Shown here: one piece after another, positions 57,623-64,000 of the stretch | How positions within the stretch are numbered: position 1 is the stretch's first letter | How the letters are laid out: every line of letters starts with the position of its first letter | Origin: Halarcobacter mediterraneus | GTDB lineage: Bacteria > Campylobacterota > Campylobacteria > Campylobacterales > Arcobacteraceae | Assembly (NCBI RefSeq): GCF_004116625.1 | Contig: NZ_NXIE01000003.1 | Coordinates: 1 to 64,000 of the forward strand | Reading direction: 5' to 3' | Length of the DNA: 64,000 nt | Translations under genes and position numbers: made by a program | The notes under the pieces: generated by a model | What the model saw: only the letters and a program-made list of their open reading frames with translations | What the model was told of the DNA's origin: nothing | Databases searched by the model: none

Positions 57623-57646
57623 AGAAAAAGGATTAATCCTTTTTCT
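57623..57646. terminator. Terminator after folA
   Basis: An 11-base inverted repeat (57623-57633 with 57636-57646), followed on the minus strand by a T run, overlapping the folA stop. Confidence 0.75.
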
Positions 57647-58136
57647 CATATACTTTAAATTTCCAAGCTGGAGACTTAACTTTATCTCCCTCTTTTATCT
57701 CTTCATATTCTCTTTGCTCAAGTAAATCCCAAGAAGAAAAATCAATTTCTTTTAAGAAAGCATCTGCTTGACCTTCAAAATCAACTTCAGTTAAATACAT
57801 TTTATCAACATAGTCAAACATAGTTTCATAGATATTTGCTCCACCAATTACAAATAATTCTTCTTCTGCATTTGCCCTTGCAAAATCTAAAGCTTTTTGA
57901 ATATCATTAAATGTATAAACACCTTCTTGTTCAAACTCTCCTCTACTTAAGACAAGTGAAGTTCTATTAGGAAGAGGTTTTCCAATTGACTCAAAAGTTT
58001 TTCTTCCCATTAAAATATGGTGACCTGAAGTTATTTGTTTAAAGTTTTTAAAATCTTCACTTATATGCCAAAGCATTTGATTATTTAAACCAATTTCCCA
58101 GTTTTTTCCATAGGCTACTATCATTGATATTTTCAT
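57633..58136 (-). CDS. folA: Dihydrofolate reductase
   Basis: A 167-residue enzyme from the ATG at 58136: MKISMIVAYGKNWEIGLNNQMLWH, with the catalytic acidic residue replaced in position by the ISEDFKNF helix, then HHILMGRKTFESIG and VIGGANIY (NADPH site). It regenerates tetrahydrofolate from the dihydrofolate produced by ThyA. A longer frame from TTG 58196 overlaps thyA and adds 20 unconserved residues, so it is rejected. It lies 13 bases after the thyA stop. Confidence 0.92.
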   Translation of the reverse strand: MKISMIVAYGKNWEIGLNNQMLWHISEDFKNFKQITSGHHILMGRKTFESIGKPLPNRTSLVLSRGEFEQEGVYTFNDIQKALDFARANAEEELFVIGGANIYETMFDYVDKMYLTEVDFEGQADAFLKEIDFSSWDLLEQREYEEIKEGDKVKSPAWKFKVYEKKD

Positions 58137-58149
58137 TTTTTGCCTTTTT

Positions 58150-59013
58150 TTATACAGCCATTTGTGCTTTGATTGGTTCATCACATATATAATCAACTAA
58201 CTCAAAATCTTCCATTTTAAAATCATTTATATCTTTAATATCTGGATTAATTTTCATAGTTGGTTTTTTATGTGGTGTTCTACTAAGTTGTAAATTTACT
58301 TGTTCCATATGGTTTGAATAAATATGAGCATCGCCAAAAGTATGTACAAAATCCCCTACTTCTAAATCACAAACTTGTGCAATCATCATAGTTAATAAAG
58401 CATAAGAAGCGATATTAAAAGGTACTCCTAAAAATACATCTGCACTTCTTTGGTATAGTTGACAAGATAATTTTCCATTTGCCACATAAAACTGGAAAAA
58501 AGTATGACAAGGTGGAAGTGCCATATTATCTATCTCTGCTACATTCCAAGCATTTAAAATGATTCTTCTACTATCTGGATTATTTTTTATTTGTTCAATT
58601 ACAGTTTCAAGCTGATCATGGGCTTTACCATCAGCTCCTATCCAAGATCTCCATTGACTTCCATATACAGGTCCAAGTTCTTTAATAGTATCTGTATTTG
58701 TATAACCTAAATCTTTACCTTGGGCATCTGCATTTGCAGTCCAAACTGTTTTTTTACCAATAATATCTTCTCTACATTGTCCATAGTGTATTTCAGCTAA
58801 TCTTCTTTCATCGGTAGAACCTTCAATAAACCAAAGTAATTCAGAAATAATAGCTTTTAGATGAGTTTTTTTTGTAGTTACCAGAGGGAAACCTTCACTT
58901 AAATCAAATCTCATTTGATAACCAAAAACTGAAGTAGTTCCAGTACCTGTTCTATCCTCTTTTTTAATACCATTATCTAAAATATGTTGCAGTAAGTCTA
59001 AGTATTGTTTCAA
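58150..59013 (-). CDS. thyA: Thymidylate synthase
   Basis: A 287-residue ThyA with [11 protein letters not shown] near the N-terminus, the nucleophilic Cys in [12 protein letters not shown], the [18 protein letters not shown] dUMP-binding stretch and the [12 protein letters not shown] region. It methylates dUMP to dTMP using methylene-tetrahydrofolate. Many Campylobacterota use the unrelated ThyX, so a ThyA/FolA pair is a useful trait here. It forms an operon with folA. Confidence 0.95.
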   Translation of the reverse strand: MKQYLDLLQHILDNGIKKEDRTGTGTTSVFGYQMRFDLSEGFPLVTTKKTHLKAIISELLWFIEGSTDERRLAEIHYGQCREDIIGKKTVWTANADAQGKDLGYTNTDTIKELGPVYGSQWRSWIGADGKAHDQLETVIEQIKNNPDSRRIILNAWNVAEIDNMALPPCHTFFQFYVANGKLSCQLYQRSADVFLGVPFNIASYALLTMMIAQVCDLEVGDFVHTFGDAHIYSNHMEQVNLQLSRTPHKKPTMKINPDIKDINDFKMEDFELVDYICDEPIKAQMAV

Positions 59014-59180
59014 TGATATTCCTTCTTTTTTATAATTTATTATTTTAGCAGATTCATACTTTTTTCTAGTTTTTATCTTGAATCAAATAAAAAACCTCTT
59101 AATAAGTTATTGATATTTATGTAAACTTTTAAATAATATTTTTGTAATATATTTTCAAATATTATATTTAAAGAGTTATT

Positions 59181-60689
59181 ATGGAATTAGTTTATTTGTG
59201 GGTTGAGGATTATAAGAATATAAAGAAACAAGGGTTTAATTTTTCTCCAAATTTTGAGTGTGAGTATGATGAAGATAAAAATGAATTGACTATTGATAAA
59301 AACAAAGACTATGTAAATATTTTTCCTAATAATATAAATATCACTGCAATTGTTGGGGAAAATGGTAGTGGGAAGACTAATTTAGGTAATTTCATTTCTT
59401 ATTTCTATGATAATTATAATATTTATCATTCTATAGATAGTGTAAATTTTGCAAAATTTTTAATATTATATATCTCTAAACAAAATGAGAATTTTATTCT
59501 ATCAAATATAAAAGAAATTTATTGCAAATATAAATTAAATTCTTTTAAATCAAAAAAATATATTTCTAATTTCATAGAAATATCTAAGGAAAATATACAT
59601 AATGAAATTGCCCAAAGTTCATCATCAATAAATAAAAGTTCAATTAAATATATGAGGTTTTCATTAAAAAATTTTAATTATGAAGATAGTTTTTCTAAAT
59701 TATTATATGATATAGGATTAAAATCTTATTTACTTTCAAATGATGAAATAAAGAAAATAAATAAATTATATATAAATCAATATAATAAATTTTTATGTTT
59801 AATTTTACTTGATAATATAAATACCTTTGATTTAGAAAAGATAAAAAATATTAAAAGTATTAAAAAAGAATTAAAAAAGTTAAAGATAGATATTCCATCA
59901 GAGAAAGAATATAAATACTTCACTACAAACGCAATAAAAATTGATTCACTACATACTTTAAAAATAAAGAAATATGTAAATTACTTTAATTTCTTTTTTT
60001 TAAATGAAAAAAAAGTTTCTATTGAAGAATTAAGTAATGGTGAATTTATTAAGTTTTATATAAATTTAAAACTTAATAAATATAAAAATTATAGAAACAA
60101 AGTATTTACATTAATTTTTGATGAAGTCGAAAATTCTTTACATCCTAATTGGCAAAAGTCATATATAAGAGAAACTCTTCAAGCTATAGAAAATTTTGAA
60201 TGTTCTTTTCATTTGATTTTCATTACACACTCTCCATTTATTCTATCAGACTTACCAAAAGAAAATATAATATTTTTAGATAAAGTAGATGAGAATACAA
60301 AAGACAAATATCCTTCAATAAATATTGAAAAACTACAAAAAGGAAATTGTCTAAATGTAAGTAAGTTTATTAATATAAATCCATTTGGAGCAAATATTCA
60401 TACCTTACTTTCTCATGGTTTCTTTATGGAAAATGGTCTTATGGGCGAGTTTGCAAAAAATAAAATAGATAACATAATTAAAGATTTTAAAGATAAAGAT
60501 TTTAATCCAACAAAAGAAGAAAAAATAAAAATCTTAGCCACTATAAAAATGATTGGAGAAGAGTTTTTAAAAACAAAACTTTTAGATATGTATTATAAAA
60601 AATTTGATGATGATTTTATAAAAAAACAAAGAAAAGAAGAACTAGAAAAACTACAAGAAAAAATCTCTAAAGAGTTAAAACAATTATGA
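59181..60689 (+). CDS. AAA ATPase of Septu-like defence pair (PtuA-like)
   Basis: A 502-residue SMC/OLD-type AAA ATPase. Walker A is GENGSGKT at 59-66; after a long helical insert come a signature-like ELSNGEF, Walker B LIFDEVENSLHP, and a THSPFILSDLP switch motif. The C-terminal 120 residues are lysine-rich and helical. It overlaps the HNH gene by 4 bases (ATGA). An ATPase of this type coupled to an HNH nuclease is the layout of the Septu anti-phage system. The gene is visibly more A/T-rich than thyA upstream, as expected for a transferred island. Confidence 0.75.
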   Translation: MELVYLWVEDYKNIKKQGFNFSPNFECEYDEDKNELTIDKNKDYVNIFPNNINITAIVGENGSGKTNLGNFISYFYDNYNIYHSIDSVNFAKFLILYISKQNENFILSNIKEIYCKYKLNSFKSKKYISNFIEISKENIHNEIAQSSSSINKSSIKYMRFSLKNFNYEDSFSKLLYDIGLKSYLLSNDEIKKINKLYINQYNKFLCLILLDNINTFDLEKIKNIKSIKKELKKLKIDIPSEKEYKYFTTNAIKIDSLHTLKIKKYVNYFNFFFLNEKKVSIEELSNGEFIKFYINLKLNKYKNYRNKVFTLIFDEVENSLHPNWQKSYIRETLQAIENFECSFHLIFITHSPFILSDLPKENIIFLDKVDENTKDKYPSINIEKLQKGNCLNVSKFININPFGANIHTLLSHGFFMENGLMGEFAKNKIDNIIKDFKDKDFNPTKEEKIKILATIKMIGEEFLKTKLLDMYYKKFDDDFIKKQRKEELEKLQEKISKELKQL

Positions 60690-61609
60690 TAGGAATATTA
60701 TTTAATAAAGAACTTTTTGATATGCATATAGATAAAACATTGCATAAAATAAAAGAATTATTTGAAAATATAGACGATTCAAATTTAAAACAAATCGATA
60801 AAGAGTGCTTAGAATATATAAAAGATAATTTAAAAGATATTTTAGAAGCTAACAACTCTAAAATGAAAGAATATATAAAATATTTTGAAAATAATTTTCC
60901 TAATAGCATTGGGAAAATAAATACAAAAGAAAAAAATTGGAAAAGAATATATAAAATACTAAGAAAAGATATTTTTGAAAAAGAGTATGACAATTGGAGA
61001 GAAAGAACAACATATGGTGCATATAGGTTTGTTCAAGAATTGGATTTACAATCTTGTCCTTATTGTAATAGAAATTATACTTTTGTAGTAGATGAAAAAA
61101 GTGGAAAGTTAAGACCAGAGATAGACCACTTTTATCCAAAGTCAATTTATCCTTTTTTAGCAATGAGTTTTTATAATCTTATACCAAGTTGTTCTATTTG
61201 TAATCACACAAAAAGTAATAAAATCAAAGAAGATTTGATTAATCCATATGAAATAAAAGAAAATGATTTTAAACTAACTTATACACCAAATGATATTAAT
61301 TTCTTTAACATAGAAAAAGAAAAATACAATTATGATAGTTTTGAAATAGATTTTGTATCGACAAATGAAAATATAGAAATATTTAAACTAAAAGAGTTAT
61401 ATAAACAACATAAAGATATTGTTCTAGAACTTTTGATAAAAAAAGCTTATTATCCAAAAAGTTATATAGAAGAATTAAAAAGTTTTGGCTTTAGTGAAGA
61501 TGAGATTTATAGATATCTACTTGGTAATTATAAAAAAGATGAAGATTTACACAAACGCCCACTTTCAAAACTAATAAAAGATATCAGTGAAGAGTTGGAT
61601 TTATTATAA
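60686..61609 (+). CDS. HNH endonuclease of Septu-like defence pair (PtuB-like)
   Basis: A 307-residue protein with a central HNH domain. The zinc-type pairs are Cys124/Cys127 (CPYC) and Cys169/Cys172 (CSIC), the catalytic EIDHFYPKS contains Asp147-His148, and Asn164 and the CNHTKSNK end (Asn173, Lys176) complete the motif. The 120-residue helical N-terminus and the C-terminal region have no recognised domain. With the ATPase it would cut nucleic acid when triggered. Larger than many PtuB proteins, so a variant Septu or a related unnamed type is possible. Confidence 0.75.
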   Translation: MIGILFNKELFDMHIDKTLHKIKELFENIDDSNLKQIDKECLEYIKDNLKDILEANNSKMKEYIKYFENNFPNSIGKINTKEKNWKRIYKILRKDIFEKEYDNWRERTTYGAYRFVQELDLQSCPYCNRNYTFVVDEKSGKLRPEIDHFYPKSIYPFLAMSFYNLIPSCSICNHTKSNKIKEDLINPYEIKENDFKLTYTPNDINFFNIEKEKYNYDSFEIDFVSTNENIEIFKLKELYKQHKDIVLELLIKKAYYPKSYIEELKSFGFSEDEIYRYLLGNYKKDEDLHKRPLSKLIKDISEELDLL

Positions 61610-61739
61610 TAATCCCTTGAAAATTTATCTCTACTATTTTAACTCTAATACTAACTATGAACTTTGAAGTATCCCCAAAGTAGCAAAATTTCATTATTGA
61701 TATAAGAAGTAAAGTAAAATGTTAAGAATAGTATATAAA

Positions 61740-61940
61740 AAGTTATTCTAATTAAAAGAACTTTACGTTCTTTTAATTAGGCTGATGCTTTTTCGCAAAT
61801 GTCATTATTACTACTATTAAGTAGTTGCGGATAAAGAGTAGTTATAATTAAAATAATCTTTAAGTTAAACTCTTTTGGGGGAAAATGTGACTATTCAGTC
61901 AAATCAATGGACACAAAAAAAGGGACCTGACCAACTAGTC
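61740..61940 (-). ncRNA. Possible small RNA from the regulated promoter
   Basis: Transcription from the promoter at 61947-61975 would start near 61940 and meet the hairpin at 61780-61748, followed by a T-rich stretch (61747-61737). This predicts a roughly 200-base transcript without an obvious reading frame. Reading through it would run antisense into the HNH gene. Prediction only. Confidence 0.3.
61748..61780. terminator. Perfect 14-base-stem hairpin
   Basis: CTAATTAAAAGAAC pairs perfectly with its complement at 61767-61780 around loop TTTAC. The stem is A/T-rich. On the minus strand a T run follows after six bases; on the plus strand Ts come later. It may end transcription from either side. 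Confidence 0.5.
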
Positions 61941-61974
61941 AAAAAAATTATACCAAATTTTGACTATATAGTCA
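61888..61974. promoter_or_regulatory. Three TetR-type operator palindromes
   Basis: TGACTATTCAGTCA (61888-61901), TGACCAACTAGTCA (61928-61941) and TGACTATATAGTCA (61961-61974) share TGACY-N4-AGTCA, and the last is a perfect palindrome. They overlap the leader, start site and -35 of the leftward promoter and lie directly beside the TetR gene. Confidence 0.75.
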
Positions 61975-61975
61975 A
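61947..61975 (-). promoter_or_regulatory. Leftward sigma-70 promoter under TetR-type operators
   Basis: On the minus strand, TTGACT (61970-61975) and TATAAT (61947-61952) are 17 bases apart. The -35 is inside one operator palindrome and the start site inside another, so binding of a repressor would block it. It directs transcription towards 61609, where no gene on that strand follows. Confidence 0.72.
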
Positions 61976-61978
61976 GAG

Positions 61979-62545
61979 TTATTTCTCAATTTTTTTAAAA
62001 AACTCTTCCAACTGTTTTATACATGTTTCAAAATGCTTTCCATCTTGAGATTTTTTAGCAGTTGATAAAGCTCCTTCTATACAAGCAACTACAAAAACAG
62101 CTAAGCCTTTAATATCTGAATATTCAATTTCATTATTATCACTTGCCTTTTGTAAAACTTGTTCTAATACTTTTTCAAAGTGAAAATAAACTTTTTCTAA
62201 GGCTTCTTTAAAATCTTTATCATGGTGTGACAATTCTTGAACTAAAGTATTCAATCTACAACCAAAAGTAAAATTAAAAGTCTCTTTGTTATATAAAACT
62301 TTAAACATCTCATCAATATAGTTCTTATCTGTTTTTAAAATTTCACTATACTTTTTATCAATGTATTCAAAAATATGCGCATCAATTACTGCTAACATTA
62401 ATTCTTTTTTTGATTTAAAGAAGTGATACATACTTCCTTTATTTAATTTGGCTTTTTTTAGGATTTTATCTACTGATGTTGCATAATAACCATTTTCATA
62501 GACTTCATCAAATGTGACTTTTAATAATCTTTCTTTGCTACTCAT
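61979..62545 (-). CDS. TetR/AcrR family transcriptional regulator
   Basis: A 188-residue regulator with an N-terminal TetR HTH (about 5-50; GYYATSVDKILKKAKLNKGSMY) and a variable all-helical ligand domain. It has AAGGA before the ATG and lies 14 bases after the stop of the 329-residue HTH gene, so it is probably in the same transcript. Unusually, the palindromes it should bind are downstream of its stop codon, not upstream of its start. The usual target, such as an efflux operon, is not present next to it. Confidence 0.9.
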   Translation of the reverse strand: MSSKERLLKVTFDEVYENGYYATSVDKILKKAKLNKGSMYHFFKSKKELMLAVIDAHIFEYIDKKYSEILKTDKNYIDEMFKVLYNKETFNFTFGCRLNTLVQELSHHDKDFKEALEKVYFHFEKVLEQVLQKASDNNEIEYSDIKGLAVFVVACIEGALSTAKKSQDGKHFETCIKQLEEFFKKIEK

Positions 62546-62559
62546 TTTAATCCTTAAAC

Positions 62560-63549
62560 TTAATTTCTTCTTTGCCCAGGCTTAGGTTTACTAACTTGAC
62601 TTTGTAAATCAATACTTAGATTATTATAAAATAATTCTCCATAATCTGTAGTTCTATTTATTGTTTCATATGCTTGTAATATACTATTATTATATTTTAT
62701 AGCATCTTGTAAGATTTTAATAATTTTTACTGACTCTAAAAAGTTAACATGACTAGGAGCTTCAACAGGAGAAGAATAATATTTATGCATTCTTTCCACT
62801 AAATTTTTATTCCTAATTTCAATAAATACTGATTCAATTGGAGATTTAAAGAAAAGTATTTTTTGTTTTACATTTATTGAAATATATGTTGTTTCTGTTC
62901 CATATATTTTCCTAGAAAAAGAATCAAATAAAAATAGTTTTTTATTATAATTATTATTAAAAAGTTCATACATCAGTTCTAATATTCTTAACTTCTCTTC
63001 TTTTGTATAAAAGTTTCCAATACTTGCAAAACAAAAAGATAAAACAGATTTTATAGAATACCACTCTGTTGTATCATAATCATACTTAAGCATTTGGTCA
63101 ATTCTTTTTTGTTTTAAATCCTCTATTTCACAACTAGTCTTTGAACGATAAACTCTTTTTACCGCACTGTCTCTATACATTGGACCAGGGAATTGTGCTT
63201 GAATTACAAATCTTCTATTTTTCTCTAAATCAATTATATATTTTAATCTTCCTGTATAATCCTCATCAATAATTCTAACTTCTTTTTGTGGAATTTGAGT
63301 GATTGACTTTATAAATTCATCTCCAGTACAACCATCTTCCCAAATAAAATCTGGATATCTAAAAATATGACATATCTTTTGTTTTACCTCTTCATTTGGT
63401 TCTATATCTGAAATATTGTCTATCCAAGATGTCACTGTTCTTCTATCTTTTTGAATTAAAGAAGCAAATTTTGATATACTTAGATTTGATCTTTTAAATA
63501 TTTCTATAAATTTTTCAATTCCGTTTTTGTACACCATATAAAACTCCAT
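62560..63549 (-). CDS. Unknown protein with N-terminal HTH
   Basis: A 329-residue protein without a recognised family. Residues about 15-65 look like an XRE-type helix-turn-helix (LSISKFASLIQKDRRTVTSW), followed by a short DFIWEDGCTGDEF stretch and a mainly helical rest with no signal or membrane segment. It is divergent from prpD, with a 166-base control region containing repeated ATTGTAC elements, so it may regulate propionate (2-methylcitrate) use. The frame opens at ATG 63549; a second in-frame ATG four codons later (63537) is a possible start. That role is inference from position only. Confidence 0.5.
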   Translation of the reverse strand: MEFYMVYKNGIEKFIEIFKRSNLSISKFASLIQKDRRTVTSWIDNISDIEPNEEVKQKICHIFRYPDFIWEDGCTGDEFIKSITQIPQKEVRIIDEDYTGRLKYIIDLEKNRRFVIQAQFPGPMYRDSAVKRVYRSKTSCEIEDLKQKRIDQMLKYDYDTTEWYSIKSVLSFCFASIGNFYTKEEKLRILELMYELFNNNYNKKLFLFDSFSRKIYGTETTYISINVKQKILFFKSPIESVFIEIRNKNLVERMHKYYSSPVEAPSHVNFLESVKIIKILQDAIKYNNSILQAYETINRTTDYGELFYNNLSIDLQSQVSKPKPGQRRN

Positions 63550-63558
63550 AATAATTTA

Positions 63559-63600
63559 TAGTATTGTACTAATTTATTCCATAAGAACAAATATTGTACA
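63559..63600. promoter_or_regulatory. ATTGTAC repeats between HTH gene and prpD
   Basis: TAGTA-TTG-TACTA (63559-63571) is an inverted repeat, and ATTGTAC recurs at 63563-63569 and 63593-63599, 30 bases apart. They lie just upstream of the HTH gene start in the shared divergent region. Confidence 0.4.
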
Positions 63601-63673
63601 AAAATTCATTTTATTAAAAAAAACTGTAATTATGCTTACAAAAACTATACAATGACTCTATTAAAATTTATTA

Positions 63674-63710
63674 TATAATTTTAATAATTAAAATCAATTT
63701 TATAAAGGAC
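63674..63710 (+). promoter_or_regulatory. prpD -10 box and ribosome site
   Basis: TATAAT at 63674-63679 is the likely -10 box; no good -35 is seen 17 bases upstream. AAAGGA at 63704-63709 is the ribosome site for the ATG at 63716. Confidence 0.5.
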
Positions 63711-63715
63711 TTATT

Positions 63716-64000
63716 ATGAGTAATAATATGGGTATTTTAGACACCAAGAGACCAGAGTTTGACAAACTTATGACTGATATTGCAGAATATGCAGTAAACT
63801 ATGAGATAAATTCCGACTTAGCTTATGATACGGCAAGGTCTTGCTTAATTGATACTATTGCTTGTGGAATTTTAGCACTAGAACATCCAGAATGCACAAA
63901 ATTATTAGGTCCTGTTGTACCTGGAGCAGAATTTAGACCTTTAGGTGCAAAAGTTCCAGGAACATCGTTTCAGTTAGATCCAGAAAGAGCTGCTTTTAAT
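63716..64000 (+). CDS. prpD: 2-methylcitrate dehydratase PrpD (5' part)
   Basis: The window ends 95 codons into this gene. The N-terminal protein (RPEFDKLMTDIAEYAVNY, ARSCLIDTIACGILALEHPEC, and a late PLGAKVPGTSFQLDPERAAFN) matches the start of MmgE/PrpD family proteins. PrpD dehydrates 2-methylcitrate in propionyl-CoA breakdown, whose end products are pyruvate and succinate. The remaining prp genes would lie beyond the right edge. Confidence 0.85.
   Translation, partial: MSNNMGILDTKRPEFDKLMTDIAEYAVNYEINSDLAYDTARSCLIDTIACGILALEHPECTKLLGPVVPGAEFRPLGAKVPGTSFQLDPERAAFN

Larger units (their letters stand above)
61610..61978. other. 369-base non-coding region between HNH and TetR genes
   Basis: No gene can be supported. 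It contains a perfect 14-base-stem hairpin (61748-61780), three related palindromes (61888-61974) and a leftward sigma-70 promoter (61947-61975). Minus-strand frames in the leader are at most about 36 codons and lack ribosome sites. Confidence 0.7.

Noticed and set aside
57633-58196. Longer dihydrofolate reductase from TTG 58196
   Set aside because: The extra 20 residues overlap thyA and are unlike DHFR N-termini; the ATG at 58136 gives the standard start.
60667-60993. A 108-codon minus-strand frame opposite the HNH gene
   Set aside because: It is antisense to the well-supported HNH N-terminus and has low-complexity hydrophobic sequence typical of A/T-rich shadow frames.
59014-61978. Direct repeats marking the ends of the defence island
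   Set aside because: The gap after thyA and the region before the TetR gene share only short A/T-rich words, not a credible attachment or target-site duplication.
1-64000. tRNA, rRNA, CRISPR arrays or prophage genes
   Set aside because: The intergenic regions were read for cloverleaf-like segments, regularly spaced repeats and phage-type genes; none was recognised.

Overview
The window is A/T-rich DNA from a member of the Campylobacterota, most likely an Arcobacter-type (Arcobacteraceae) organism. The call rests on family features: a Wolinella-type frdCAB fumarate reductase with all four haem histidines, a full 14-subunit-type nuo operon, a tandem pair of dynamin-like GTPases like the Campylobacter DLP1/DLP2 pair, and many sensors of the periplasmic-binding-domain plus kinase or GGDEF kind. 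No rRNA, tRNA, CRISPR array, transposase or integrase was recognised.

Layout. Positions 1-150 hold a consensus sigma-70 promoter firing left, out of the window. 151-2532 (minus) is an overlapping three-gene unit: class I glutamine amidotransferase, GT39-like membrane protein and a pseudopilin-like protein. 2627-4903 is a periplasmic-binding-domain diguanylate cyclase, followed by a UbiD-type decarboxylase and a PatB/MalY aminotransferase. 8096-22584 is the nuo operon, with NuoC and NuoD fused, a short NuoG, and citrate synthase (gltA) between nuoF and nuoG. 22804-26313 is frdCAB and 26404-30758 the dynamin pair. These regions form a respiratory core.

30976-45175 is a catabolic and sensory block: a TPP enzyme of the acetolactate synthase family, an aldehyde dehydrogenase, a response regulator, two histidine kinases, a GabT-like aminotransferase, a TRAP transporter, a universal stress protein and then a second, almost base-identical copy of the same aldehyde dehydrogenase. 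The two copies form a 1.4-kb direct repeat around about 9.7 kb. The likely logic is import of an amino acid or amine (TRAP), transamination (GabT) and oxidation of the semialdehyde (ALDH), with the two-component proteins as candidate regulators.

45254-59013 is mostly housekeeping: a drug/metabolite exporter, a beta-CASP nuclease, sucCD, a DsrE-like periplasmic protein, a PhyH-type dioxygenase, tex, a calcium-binding-type protein, ridA, a Nudix hydrolase, an ABC ATPase, a BASS transporter, and folA-thyA. The ABC and Nudix genes both lack an in-frame ATG/GTG/TTG where homology says they should begin.

59181-61978 is an accessory island: an AAA ATPase plus HNH nuclease pair resembling the Septu (PtuA/PtuB) anti-phage system, followed by a 369-bp non-coding stretch. 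That stretch carries a textbook TetR-type regulated promoter (three TGACY-N4-AGTCA boxes) that reads into no recognisable gene. 61979-63549 (minus) holds a TetR regulator and an unknown HTH protein, divergent from the start of prpD at the right edge. The most interesting signals are this orphan regulated promoter beside the defence-like pair, the near-perfect ALDH duplication, and the adjacent genes without standard start codons.
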